NCBI GenBank assembly: GCA_003165595.1
Contig: PLWQ01000019.1
Coordinates: 61,399-125,398, forward strand
Source of the DNA: Fibrobacterota bacterium
Lineage (GTDB): Bacteria > Fibrobacterota > Chitinivibrionia > Chitinivibrionales > FEN-1185
Direction of reading: 5' to 3'
DNA: 64,000 nucleotides
The translations under genes were made by a program, and so were the position numbers. Positions 24,466-33,015 of this stretch are shown one piece after another. The stretch's first letter is position 1, and each line of letters starts with the position of its first letter. Under the pieces are notes generated by a model, which made no database searches, was not told where the DNA came from, and worked only from the letters and a program-made list of their open reading frames with translations.

Positions 24466-25112
24466 GAATTGCCCCGGCCGTCCAGTAATGATTCCATGAG
24501 ATCGAGTCCCAGTGCCTCCACGTGGGCAGCGCCGCGATCACCGACAAGCGCGACCGGATCAACCGCGAAGAAGGATTCCCAGAACCTGGCGCGGACGCCG
24601 GGCTCCTTGATCCGCCGCCGCAGGGCGACGCGCAGGCGCGAGAGAACGGCTCCGAGAGCGCCGTACTCGGGGCCGATGTTCTCGGCGATCCGCTTGCGGA
24701 TCGCGCGGGCAAGAAAGGGGCTCGCTCCGCCGGTGGAAACCGCAATGCTCACGGGCCCGCGGCGAAGCACTGAGGGGACAATAAACCCGCACAGCTCCGG
24801 ATTGTCTACAATGTTGCACAATACCCGCGCCTCGGCGCACGCGGCTGCAATAGCCATGTTGACATCGAGGGAATCGGTTGCGCCGATGACAAGGGCGAAT
24901 TCCCGAACAACGTCGCCTTCTGCGAAGCACCGCTCCAGGCAGCATACGCGCTCCCCGAGCATCGTGAATCTCGGAATGAACCGCTTGGCAATAACGGTGA
25001 CTTTGGCGCCGGCGCGCAGAAGGCCGACGACTTTACGGAATGCGACCCTGCCGCCGCCCACCACGAGGCAGGGTTTGCTGGCGAGATCGATTGAAATGGA
25101 GTAGTAGGGCAT
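24462..25112 (-). CDS. sirC: precorrin-2 dehydrogenase / sirohydrochlorin synthase
   Basis: 216 residues, like the N-terminal half of CysG and Met8. NAD-binding motif CLVVGGGRVAFRKVVGLLRAGAKVTV, Asp in GATDSLDVNMAIA (catalytic Asp position of Met8/CysG) and FIVPSVLRRGPVSIAVSTGGASPFLARAIR. It oxidises precorrin-2 to sirohydrochlorin. Members of this family can also insert iron; no separate CbiK/CbiX-type chelatase is in the window, so this protein may do both steps (inference). Two bases after hemC. Confidence 0.92.
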   Translation of the reverse strand: MPYYSISIDLASKPCLVVGGGRVAFRKVVGLLRAGAKVTVIAKRFIPRFTMLGERVCCLERCFAEGDVVREFALVIGATDSLDVNMAIAAACAEARVLCNIVDNPELCGFIVPSVLRRGPVSIAVSTGGASPFLARAIRKRIAENIGPEYGALGAVLSRLRVALRRRIKEPGVRARFWESFFAVDPVALVGDRGAAHVEALGLDLMESLLDGRGNS

Positions 25113-25114
25113 AG

Positions 25115-26041
25115 TCAGGTTTCCGGTGCCGACAAGAACATCGCGCCCAGCCGTGCGCCCACAGACGAAGGATCGTCCGCACTTCCACGCATCTCTCGCT
25201 CGACAAAGGCGTTGCCGGACGTTGTGACGATAAATCCACGCATGAGAATATCGTTTCCGGCCAGCGTGGTATGCACGCCGAGCGGCGCGCGGCAGTCGAA
25301 TCCCACTGCGCGCAGCAGGCCGAGATCGGCGAGCGATCTGGTCCGCTGGTCGGGGTCGCCTGCGGCCTCGCAGGCCGCCTGCGACCTCCGGTCGCCGCTA
25401 CGGATTTCCAGTGCAATCACACCCTGCCCCGGCGCGGGATAAAAGACCGCCGGGTCGAATTCGTGCGAGACCCGGTGGTCCAGGTTGAGCCGGATGAGGC
25501 CGGCCTTCGAAAGGAGAACGCCATGGTATAGGCCGCTGTCGAGTTTTGCGAGTCGCGTCTCCACATTCCCGCGAATATCTCTGATGTCAAGATCGGGGCG
25601 AAGCCGTGTGAGCAGGGCTCGCCGCCGCATGCTGCCGGTGCCGATAAGAGCGCCGCGCGGAAGCGCGGCGAAAGTAAAACCTTCGCGGAGCACCAGAGCG
25701 TCGGCCTGCGATTCGGGGGAGAAGAAGGCGCAGAGCTGGAGCCCCGGGGCGGTTGCGGCGGTGACGTCTTTGAAACTGTGGACGGCAACGTCTATGGTAG
25801 TATCGAACAATGCCTGTTCAATCTCGCGGATAAAAACGCCCTTGCCGCCCATTACCAAAAGGGAACTGTGCTGGTCGCGGTCGCCGGCGGTTGCGATAAC
25901 GCGTGTTTCGATAGTGAGGGAGGGGTTTGCCTTCTCAAGCCGTTGCCTCGCAATGTCGGCCTGGGCGCGCGCCAAAGCGGAGCCCCGCGTTCCCAGTATT
26001 ACGGTGCTTCGCAAACCAGCCTCGTTTTTACGTTGTACCAT
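25115..26041 (-). CDS. hemC: hydroxymethylbilane synthase (porphobilinogen deaminase)
   Basis: 308 residues, full length. ILGTRGSALARAQADI, VHSFKDV, the Arg block IGTGSMRRRALL and IRGNVETRLAKLD are present. The dipyrromethane-binding Cys is in VGFDCRAPLG. It polymerises four porphobilinogens. The ATG overlaps hemA by 43 bases; a TTG at 26014, nine codons in and preceded by GAGG at good spacing, is an equally good start and gives the more usual N-terminus. Confidence 0.95.
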   Translation of the reverse strand: MVQRKNEAGLRSTVILGTRGSALARAQADIARQRLEKANPSLTIETRVIATAGDRDQHSSLLVMGGKGVFIREIEQALFDTTIDVAVHSFKDVTAATAPGLQLCAFFSPESQADALVLREGFTFAALPRGALIGTGSMRRRALLTRLRPDLDIRDIRGNVETRLAKLDSGLYHGVLLSKAGLIRLNLDHRVSHEFDPAVFYPAPGQGVIALEIRSGDRRSQAACEAAGDPDQRTRSLADLGLLRAVGFDCRAPLGVHTTLAGNDILMRGFIVTTSGNAFVEREMRGSADDPSSVGARLGAMFLSAPET

Positions 26042-27075
26042 TTTGTGAATTTGTCCGCCTGTTCTTCGATAATCGCCGAAATAAGGTCCATGTCTTTCCT
26101 TCGATCGGCAAGACGTCGCTGTGAAATTTCCTTGAGATCGTCCACGCACACCAGCGTTACGCCGGGCGCCGCGCCGATGGCAGGGTCGGCGTTCCTCGGC
26201 GCCCCGAGATCGACGACCACCATCCGCCGCGCATTGTCCCGGTCATTCGGAATGTTGTCCCGAGAGACAATAGGGCTCTTGGAAGCGGTCGCGAGAATGA
26301 CGATGTCGAATGCCGCAAAGCGGTTGCGCAACTCGGAATAGGGGAGAAAATGGAGGCCGAAATGCCCGCAATATTTTTGCGCCCGCTCGTTTGTGCGGTT
26401 GGCAAGCGTGAGGGAGTGTGCGCCGGCAGACGTGAGCCGCTTGACAGCCCGGATTCCCATTGTGCCTGCGCCCACCACAAGGATGTCCGAGTTGTCAATG
26501 TTACCGCACAGTTCCAGGATGCGCTCGATGGCAATCGACCCCACCGACAGCGCACCGCGCCCGGCGCTTGTAAGCGCCCGCACTTTTTTTCCGGTTGCAA
26601 CGGCGTGCTGGAACAATCTGTTGAGATAGGAATCGGTAGTCTTGTTCCGGTAGCACTGGTGGTACGCATCGCGGACCTGTCCGAGAATCTCGTGTTCGCC
26701 GAACACCATGGATTCGGTTCCCGACACCACCTGCAGGAGGTGTCGTACCGCCTCGGCGCACCGGTACTCTTTGAAGGCGCGGTCGAGGTGGGAACGCGGA
26801 ACGCCATGGAACTTGACAAGATGATCGCGCAACCATGATGAGGCCGCGGCATGATCGTCGCACACGTAATAAATTTCTATTCGATTGCAGGTCGACAGCG
26901 CAACGACTTCGCGGAGAGGGGAGTCTTTGGGCAACGAGTTGAAGAATGCGACCAGTTTCTCGTTGTCGAGGTACAGCGCGTCGCGCATGCTCAGCGATGC
27001 CGACTTGAAGTCGGTGCCGAGAGCGCCGACGTGCAGTTGCGTTGTGGTACTGTGCGGATGCGTCATGAGAGACAT
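25999..27075 (-). CDS. hemA: glutamyl-tRNA reductase
   Basis: 358 residues. The catalytic Cys is in ALSTCNRIEIYY, followed by GTESMVFGEHEILGQVRDAY and the NADPH motif VVGAGTMGIRAVKRL. It reduces glutamyl-tRNA to glutamate-1-semialdehyde, the entry step of tetrapyrrole synthesis in the C5 pathway. It is about 60 residues shorter than most family members: the chain stops soon after VVDLGAPRNADPAI plus one helix, so most of the C-terminal dimerisation domain is missing. It overlaps hemL upstream (13 bases) and hemC downstream. Confidence 0.93.
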   Translation of the reverse strand: MSLMTHPHSTTTQLHVGALGTDFKSASLSMRDALYLDNEKLVAFFNSLPKDSPLREVVALSTCNRIEIYYVCDDHAAASSWLRDHLVKFHGVPRSHLDRAFKEYRCAEAVRHLLQVVSGTESMVFGEHEILGQVRDAYHQCYRNKTTDSYLNRLFQHAVATGKKVRALTSAGRGALSVGSIAIERILELCGNIDNSDILVVGAGTMGIRAVKRLTSAGAHSLTLANRTNERAQKYCGHFGLHFLPYSELRNRFAAFDIVILATASKSPIVSRDNIPNDRDNARRMVVVDLGAPRNADPAIGAAPGVTLVCVDDLKEISQRRLADRRKDMDLISAIIEEQADKFTKWYNVKTRLVCEAP

Positions 27076-28355
27076 CCCAACGCTTGTTTGCTTTTGGCGA
27101 GCGCGATGTCGATGTCTTCATCGGTATGGGCCGAGGAGACGAACAGCGCCTCGAACTGCGAGGGCGCAAGGTAGATGCCGCGGTCGAGCGATGCGTGAAA
27201 GTACCGCGCGTAGGCCTGCCGGTCGCACGCGAGAGCCGAGTTGTAGTCGAAAACGGGGCTGCCGTTTGAAAAGAACAGCGTCAGCATCGATCCGACACGG
27301 TTGACAACCGCTTTTATGCCCGTGTCCCGGCAGTTCTTCTCCAGCCCCGCAGCCAGACGCGCGGCGAGCCGGTCGAGTCTTTCGTAAAACCCCGGGTCGC
27401 GGCGGATGATGCGAAGCGTGGCGAGCCCTGCCGCGACAGCGAGGGGATTGCCCGAAAGCGTGCCCGCCTGGTACACCGCGCCCGCGGGAGCGACATAACG
27501 CATTATTTCCTGCGACGCGCCATAGGCGCCCACGGGCAGGCCGCCGCCAATGGTTTTGCCGAGCGTCGTGATATCGGGTGTGCAATTGTAAAGTTGCTGT
27601 GCGCCGCCGGCCGAGAGCCGGAATCCGGTTATCACTTCGTCGAAAATAAGCAACGATCCGTGTTTACGGGTGATATCGCGCAATGCGGGGAGGAATCCCG
27701 GCGCCGGAGGGACAACGCCCATGTTGCCCGCGACAGGCTCCACGATCACCGCGGCAATGGACGGTCCGCGCTCGGCAAACAGATTGTCGACCGATTTGAT
27801 GTTATTGTACTGCGCAACCAGGGTGTCGGCCGCCGTTCCCCTGGTGACTCCGGGGCTGTCGGGCGCACCGAGCGTTGCGGCGCCGGACCCCGCCGCAATG
27901 AGAAACGAATCCGCGTGACCGTGGTAACAACCGGCAAACTTGATAATTGCGCTTCTGCCGGTAATCCCGCGGGCAAGCCGGACCGCGCTCATGGTCGCCT
28001 CGGTGCCGGAATTAACGAGCCGCACCATTTTAACGGACGGGACCAGGGCGACGATTTCCCGTGCAAGCTCCGTTTCCGCCTCGGTGGGTGCGCCGAAGGT
28101 GGTGCCGCGGCGCGCGGCCGCGACGACAGCCTCCACAACCTCCGGGGGGGCGTGTCCGGCGATAAGCGGTCCCCACGAACCCACGAAATCGAGGTAGCGG
28201 TTGCCGTCGAGGTCGGTAAGAAAGGCTCCCTTGCCGGATGCGAAGAATACCGGGGTGCCGCCGACGCCGCCGAATGCGCGCACGGGCGAGTTTACCCCGC
28301 CGGGAATGCAGCGCTGCGCGGCCGCAAAGGCGCTATCGCTTCTTTGACGTTGCAA
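27063..28355 (-). CDS. hemL: glutamate-1-semialdehyde 2,1-aminomutase
   Basis: 430 residues from a TTG start; this codon follows GGAAGGG at eight bases and lies just before SDSAFAAAQRCIPGGVNSPVRAF, the normal N-terminus. No ATG is available there. PLP lysine in TTLGKTIGGGLPVGAYG; FDEVITGFR and VNSGTEATMSAVRLARG are family motifs. It makes 5-aminolevulinate. Overlaps ahbD by 23 bases. Confidence 0.95.
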   Translation of the reverse strand: MQRQRSDSAFAAAQRCIPGGVNSPVRAFGGVGGTPVFFASGKGAFLTDLDGNRYLDFVGSWGPLIAGHAPPEVVEAVVAAARRGTTFGAPTEAETELAREIVALVPSVKMVRLVNSGTEATMSAVRLARGITGRSAIIKFAGCYHGHADSFLIAAGSGAATLGAPDSPGVTRGTAADTLVAQYNNIKSVDNLFAERGPSIAAVIVEPVAGNMGVVPPAPGFLPALRDITRKHGSLLIFDEVITGFRLSAGGAQQLYNCTPDITTLGKTIGGGLPVGAYGASQEIMRYVAPAGAVYQAGTLSGNPLAVAAGLATLRIIRRDPGFYERLDRLAARLAAGLEKNCRDTGIKAVVNRVGSMLTLFFSNGSPVFDYNSALACDRQAYARYFHASLDRGIYLAPSQFEALFVSSAHTDEDIDIALAKSKQALGCLS

Positions 28356-29442
28356 GGCGTTTCCCTTCCGCTCGCGCCGATGGTTGATATACGCAGAATG
28401 GTTCGTCGCCCAGGTAGTCGCCCGAAGAGGCGAATGCGCGCGCGCGGCATCCGCCGCATACCGCATGATATTCGCATCGGCCGCATTTGCCGTGATACGA
28501 TTGACGGTCGCGAATACTCGCAAAGAGTTCCGACGTCTCCCATATGGTCTTTACATCGTAGTCGTTGGCGCGAAGGTCGCCGGCTTCCTTGTCGAGAAAC
28601 CCGCATATCTGCATCTTGCCGACATGCGAAATAAAGGCGAAACCGTGCCCTCCCAGGCATCCTCGTGTCATGGCGTTTATCGGATGCGTCACTCCCGGCG
28701 CAATTTTTGCGGAAACGGTGCGCCGGGCCTGGCGCATGATTCGATGATAGTGAGGCGCACAGGTAGGCTTGATGGAGATGGGCGTGACGGCGGCCTTCTC
28801 GTTGATCCAAGCCAGCGTCTGTTCGTACTGTAAGGGCGTTATCGATTCGGCCTCCATATCCTTGCCGCGTCCGGTTGGGACCAGCAGGAAGGGATGAAAC
28901 GACACGGCGCCCAGTTGAATGGACAAATCGAGAATAGCCGGAAGCTCCGCGAGATTCCGGCTGGTGACGGTGGTATTCACCTGGAACGAAAGCCCGGCGA
29001 CCCGTGCCGCGGCAAGGCCCTTCTTGAGCGTGTCGAAGGCGCCGTCCATGCCGCGGAAGGAATCATGCGATGCGGCGGTGGCGCCGTCGATGCTCACGCT
29101 GATCCGCTGTATGCCGGCTTCCACGATGCGGCCGCACGCATCTGCCGTGAGAAGGAGTCCGCACGGCGCCATCACCATGCGAGCGCCCAGCCCGCTTCCC
29201 AGCCGCGCGATACGGTAGATGTCGGGACGAAGCATTGGCTCGCCGCCGGTGAGGATCACTATCGGCTTTGCAAAGGATACAATCGACAGCAGGATCCGCT
29301 CGCATTCCTCGGTGGAGAGTTCATGAGGGTACGGGCCGGCCTGCGCCGATGCGCGGCAATGACGGCAATGCAACAGGCACGATCGCGTGAGCTCCCATGC
29401 AACCAGCCGCAGGGGAGGGGGCGTCGGGGCGCGGTGAATCAC
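28333..29442 (-). CDS. ahbD: radical SAM heme b synthase AhbD
   Basis: 369 residues. The N-terminal motif LRLVAWELTRSCLLHCRHCRA supplies the SAM cluster CxxxCxxC. The C-terminal SPASM-like part has CGF...CGRCEYHAVCGGCRAR for auxiliary clusters. PLRLVAWE-type starts are characteristic of AhbD, which decarboxylates the two propionates of iron-coproporphyrin III to vinyl groups, the last step of the siroheme route to heme b. Distinguished from AhbC by its N-terminus and by the presence of a clear AhbC in the same operon. ATGA overlap with hemB. Confidence 0.9.
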   Translation of the reverse strand: MIHRAPTPPPLRLVAWELTRSCLLHCRHCRASAQAGPYPHELSTEECERILLSIVSFAKPIVILTGGEPMLRPDIYRIARLGSGLGARMVMAPCGLLLTADACGRIVEAGIQRISVSIDGATAASHDSFRGMDGAFDTLKKGLAAARVAGLSFQVNTTVTSRNLAELPAILDLSIQLGAVSFHPFLLVPTGRGKDMEAESITPLQYEQTLAWINEKAAVTPISIKPTCAPHYHRIMRQARRTVSAKIAPGVTHPINAMTRGCLGGHGFAFISHVGKMQICGFLDKEAGDLRANDYDVKTIWETSELFASIRDRQSYHGKCGRCEYHAVCGGCRARAFASSGDYLGDEPFCVYQPSARAEGKRLATSKKR

Positions 29443-30425
29443 AGTGCGCCCGCTTTGGAAAGGATACGGGCGGCTTCGAGCGCGTGGTAGGTGATGATGA
29501 TGTCCGCCCCGGCGCGTTGCATGGAGGTCAGGATTTCCATCACGAGCCGGTCTTCGTCTATCCAGCCCCGCGCCGCGGCGGCCTTTACCATGGAGAATTC
29601 TCCGCTCACGTTATAGGCGGCCACGGGAACGCCGAATGTGTCCTTAACGCGGCGCACAATATCGAGGTAGGCCAGCGCCGGCTTTATCATCACGATGTCG
29701 GCCCCCTCCGAAATATCAAGCTCGACCTCGCGTAGCGCCTCGTTGGAATTGGCCGGGTTCATCTGATAGGTGGCGCGGTCGCCGCTTTTGGGAGCGCAAT
29801 CGGCCGCGTCGCGGAACGGGCCGTAAAACGCGGATGCGTATTTCGCCGAATACGCCATTATCGGCAGGTTTGTGTAGCCGCCCGCGTCAAGCGCGCCGCG
29901 GATCGCGCCCACCCGGCCGTCCATCATGTCGCTGGGCGCAACCATGTCGGCGCCTGCTGCCGCGTGCGACAATGCCTGCCTGGCCAGCACGGAGAGCGTG
30001 AGATCGTTGTCCACGTCGCCGCCGGTAAGCGGGCCGCAATGGCCGTGGGTGGTGTATTCGCAGTTGCACACGTCCGTAATCACGAGCAGCCGGGGCACCG
30101 CCGCTTTTATGGCCCGTACCGCCTGCTGCACTACGCCGTCTTCCCGCGCGCCGATCTCGCCGGTTTCGTCTTTACGGTCGGGAATTCCAAACAGAATTAC
30201 CGCGCCGATCCCGGCGCCGGCAATGCGCTTGCATTCTTCCACGAGGCAGTCCTGCGAGAAACGGAAATTGCCGGGCATCGAGTCTATCGGGATTTTTTTC
30301 CCCGTGCCCGTGCAGGCAAACAGCGGCATCACAAGCCGTTGCGGGCAAAGACGGGTCTCCTGCACGAGGCTCCGAAGCGCCGGGCTGGCGCGAAGTCGCC
30401 GCATACGTGTTTGTGGAAAGGACAT
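29439..30425 (-). CDS. hemB: porphobilinogen synthase (5-aminolevulinate dehydratase)
   Basis: 328 residues, full length. Zinc-type active site: the three Cys of DVCNCEYTTHGHCG. The two catalytic lysines are in IMAYSAKYASAFYGPFRDA and MIKPALAYLDIV. It condenses two 5-aminolevulinates. The start is the ATG 14 bases after the ahbC stop, just before SFPQTRMRRLRAS, the standard beginning. Overlaps ahbD by four bases. Confidence 0.96.
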   Translation of the reverse strand: MSFPQTRMRRLRASPALRSLVQETRLCPQRLVMPLFACTGTGKKIPIDSMPGNFRFSQDCLVEECKRIAGAGIGAVILFGIPDRKDETGEIGAREDGVVQQAVRAIKAAVPRLLVITDVCNCEYTTHGHCGPLTGGDVDNDLTLSVLARQALSHAAAGADMVAPSDMMDGRVGAIRGALDAGGYTNLPIMAYSAKYASAFYGPFRDAADCAPKSGDRATYQMNPANSNEALREVELDISEGADIVMIKPALAYLDIVRRVKDTFGVPVAAYNVSGEFSMVKAAAARGWIDEDRLVMEILTSMQRAGADIIITYHALEAARILSKAGAL

Positions 30426-30439
30426 GAACACTCCTCGCG

Positions 30440-31627
30440 CTACGGTTGGTTTGCAATTTCGTCTTCGGTAAGGTAACACGCGGGATCTTCGGCCCACACA
30501 TCGCTGTGCACCGCCTCTGCCCTTTCGCGGAGGTTGCCGTTGCAGATGTCTTTCCATGCGCACCGGCCGCATTTCCCGGTAAGCAATTGTTTACGGTTGC
30601 GAAGATTCGCAAGAAGCCGGTCTCCTCCCGAGGCCCAGAGCTCGCTAAAAGGCCGGGTACGAACGTTGCCGACGCTGTAGTGGCGCCAGAACTGGTCCGG
30701 ATGCACGGTGCCGTCCCAGCTGACGCAACCGATGCCATGTCCGGTGCTGTTGCCGCCGTTCATTCGCAGGAGGCGCAGCACGTCCGCGGCGCGTTGCGGC
30801 TGTTCTTTGAGCAACCTCAGGTAGAGATACACGCCGTCGGCGTGGTTGTCCACCGTGAGCACCTCGGCGGGAATTCCTTTTTTGTGAAGCGCGGCCGTTC
30901 TCTCCACAATGAGGTCCACGGTGGCGCGGGTGGCGGCTGCATCGAGGTCTTCTTCAACGAGCTCGGTTGCGCGGCCGGTGTAGACCAGATGGTAAAAGCA
31001 GATTCGGGGAATTCCCTCTTTTTCAAGAAGGTCGAACACGCCGGGAATTTCTTCGACGTTGATCCGGTTGACGGTAAAGCGGAGGCCCACCTTGACGCCT
31101 GCCTTCCGGCAGGCCCGGATGCCCGCGAGCGCGCGTGCGTATGCGCCGGAGACGCCGCGGAACCGGTCGTGGACGGCTTCCAGGCCGTCGATGCTGATGC
31201 CCACGTAGGAAAGTCCGGCATCGCGAAACGATGCGGCACGTTCGTCGGTGATGAGTGTTCCGTTGGTGGAAATCACGGCGCGAATGCCGCGTTTGCGGGC
31301 TGCCGCAACCAGCGTGAGCAGATCGTCCCTCAAAAGGGGCTCGCCGCCCGAAAAGAGCAGCACCGGCACCCCGAAAGCGGCGAGGTCGTCGATGAGGGCA
31401 AGGCCCTCGGGGGTGGTAAGTTCGCCCTTGTAATCCAGGTCGGCCGATTGTGAATAGCAGTGGATGCAACGGAGGTTGCACCGCCGCGTCACGTTCCACA
31501 CCACCACCGGCTTCTTGTCTTTTGAGAACTGAAGAAGGTGGGAGGGAAGTTTGCCTGAGTCACGGTCGTACCTGAGCGCATCGGACGACTCGACCGTGCC
31601 GCAGTAGAGCTTGGAAATTCCTATCAT
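30440..31627 (-). CDS. ahbC: radical SAM 12,18-didecarboxysiroheme deacetylase AhbC
   Basis: 395 residues. It starts with MIGISKLYCGTVESSDALRY and LPSHLLQFSKDKKPVVVWN, the typical AhbC opening, then the SAM cluster CNLRCIHCYS and LLFSGGEPLLRDDL. C-terminal SPASM-type cysteines: CVSWDGTVHPDQFW, CGRCAWKDICNGN and a last Cys near DPACYL. It removes the two acetate side chains of didecarboxysiroheme to give iron-coproporphyrin III. First gene of the ten-gene heme operon. Confidence 0.92.
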   Translation of the reverse strand: MIGISKLYCGTVESSDALRYDRDSGKLPSHLLQFSKDKKPVVVWNVTRRCNLRCIHCYSQSADLDYKGELTTPEGLALIDDLAAFGVPVLLFSGGEPLLRDDLLTLVAAARKRGIRAVISTNGTLITDERAASFRDAGLSYVGISIDGLEAVHDRFRGVSGAYARALAGIRACRKAGVKVGLRFTVNRINVEEIPGVFDLLEKEGIPRICFYHLVYTGRATELVEEDLDAAATRATVDLIVERTAALHKKGIPAEVLTVDNHADGVYLYLRLLKEQPQRAADVLRLLRMNGGNSTGHGIGCVSWDGTVHPDQFWRHYSVGNVRTRPFSELWASGGDRLLANLRNRKQLLTGKCGRCAWKDICNGNLRERAEAVHSDVWAEDPACYLTEDEIANQP

Positions 31628-31920
31628 GCTTCGATCGCTTTCGATAAACCGGAATGCACGTTCCAATAGATCGATGCAGTCCGAGGCAAGCCAGGGGGTA
31701 GTCTTGCCGTGGACATCAGGGTTGTAATATGCTGGTAATATAATTCCCGTTCCCCGGGATTATTCCGGAGCAACGATGGAATTATGCGTCTGCGGCGAAG
31801 TCCAGTGCGCCCCAGCGCTCTATTCCTTTCGAGCGCCGCAGGAATATAGTATTTTTCGATAGGGTGTTGGATTCGTGCGTCGGGCAATCCATTGACAAGA
31901 AGAAAAGAAGGATACTCCGG
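31628..31920. promoter_or_regulatory. divergent intergenic region of ahbC and metA
   Basis: 293 bases that must hold the promoter of the minus-strand heme operon and that of plus-strand metA. On the plus strand TTCCTT and TATAGT stand 16 bases apart near 31824-31851, a weak candidate for metA. An AT-rich stretch TAATATGCTGGTAATATAATT near 31730-31750 may contain the heme-operon -10. No strong consensus and no riboswitch is recognised. Confidence 0.35.
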
Positions 31921-32814
31921 ATGACCATCGTTCTACCAAAGGACTACCATGCGAAGCAGGAGCTTCAGAAGCGCCGCGTACTGGTAATCGATCAGGACAA
32001 TGCTCTCAAGGAAGACATTCGCGCCTTGCGGATTGGCGTGCTCAACATCATGCCGCAAGCGGAGCGGTACGAGCTGAGTCTGCTGGCCCCGCTCGGCAGA
32101 TCGGTGCTGCAGATTGAACCCATTTGGATTCGCCTGGAAACCCACAAGTACACCAGCACCGACCAATCGCATCTCGACAAGCTGTATGTAACGTTCGAGG
32201 AGGCCGTATCACACCAGAAGCTCGACGGGCTCATCGTCACGGGCGCGCCTGTGGAGGAGATTCCCTTTGAGCAAGTTACCTATTGGGAGGAGATCCTTCG
32301 CATCCTCAGGTACGCACATCGCAACGCTGCCTCGACGCTGGGATTGTGCTGGGGCGCCCTTGCCATCGCAAAATTCCTGGGCATGGAGAAGGAAATATTT
32401 CCGAAAAAGCTTTTCGGCGTGTTTGAAACGGTCAACCTTGACCGCAGCCACCGGGTAACAGGCGATATGGACGACGTGTTCTGGTGCCCGCAAAGCAGGC
32501 ATTCAGGAATTCCCGACGCGGTGCTGGAAGAACAGCGCGACAAGGGGAAGATCCGCCTTCTCGCATATTCGAAAGACGCGGGGTACGTTATTTTCGAAAG
32601 CGCCGACCAGCGGTTTCTCATGCACCTTGGCCATCTGGAATACGAGCCGTCGCGGCTCGTCGAAGAATACAAACGGGACCTCGCGGCCGGCAAAAAGAAC
32701 GTCGAGGCGCCAAAGAACGTCAACCTTGAGGCTCCGGTTAATGTCTGGCGCGCCCATGGAAACGAATTTTTTTCCCAATGGATCAAGTTCGTCCACGAAT
32801 CAACACAATACTAG
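31921..32814 (+). CDS. metA: homoserine O-acetyltransferase, MetA type
   Basis: 297 residues, the MetA fold related to glutamine amidotransferases. LRIGVLNIMPQAERYE opens the domain. The nucleophile Cys is in TLGLCWGALAIAKF, followed by PQSRHSGIP and the late His-x-Glu of LMHLGHLEYEP. In GAPVEEIPFEQVTYW the position that sets acyl-donor choice carries Glu, which in studied MetA proteins marks acetyl-CoA rather than succinyl-CoA users. It activates homoserine for methionine synthesis. A GAAGG site precedes the ATG. Next to a serine acetyltransferase gene, so both sulfur amino acid entry steps lie together. Confidence 0.92.
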   Translation: MTIVLPKDYHAKQELQKRRVLVIDQDNALKEDIRALRIGVLNIMPQAERYELSLLAPLGRSVLQIEPIWIRLETHKYTSTDQSHLDKLYVTFEEAVSHQKLDGLIVTGAPVEEIPFEQVTYWEEILRILRYAHRNAASTLGLCWGALAIAKFLGMEKEIFPKKLFGVFETVNLDRSHRVTGDMDDVFWCPQSRHSGIPDAVLEEQRDKGKIRLLAYSKDAGYVIFESADQRFLMHLGHLEYEPSRLVEEYKRDLAAGKKNVEAPKNVNLEAPVNVWRAHGNEFFSQWIKFVHESTQY

Positions 32815-33015
32815 CGCGGACGAAATGCACGCTCTCCGCGAAGACGCGAACCGGCTTGCGAAACAGGAGGAATGCGGACATCAAAATGCGGACTGCCTGA
32901 GACGCCCGCATGGTGCTTCAATTACCTTTTTCGCATAGTGCCGCAGAAATTCACTTTGCGTCCTTCGCGCCTTGCAGTGAATCTTTTTGTTCGTCGCAGC
33001 GGAAAGTCGGTCATC

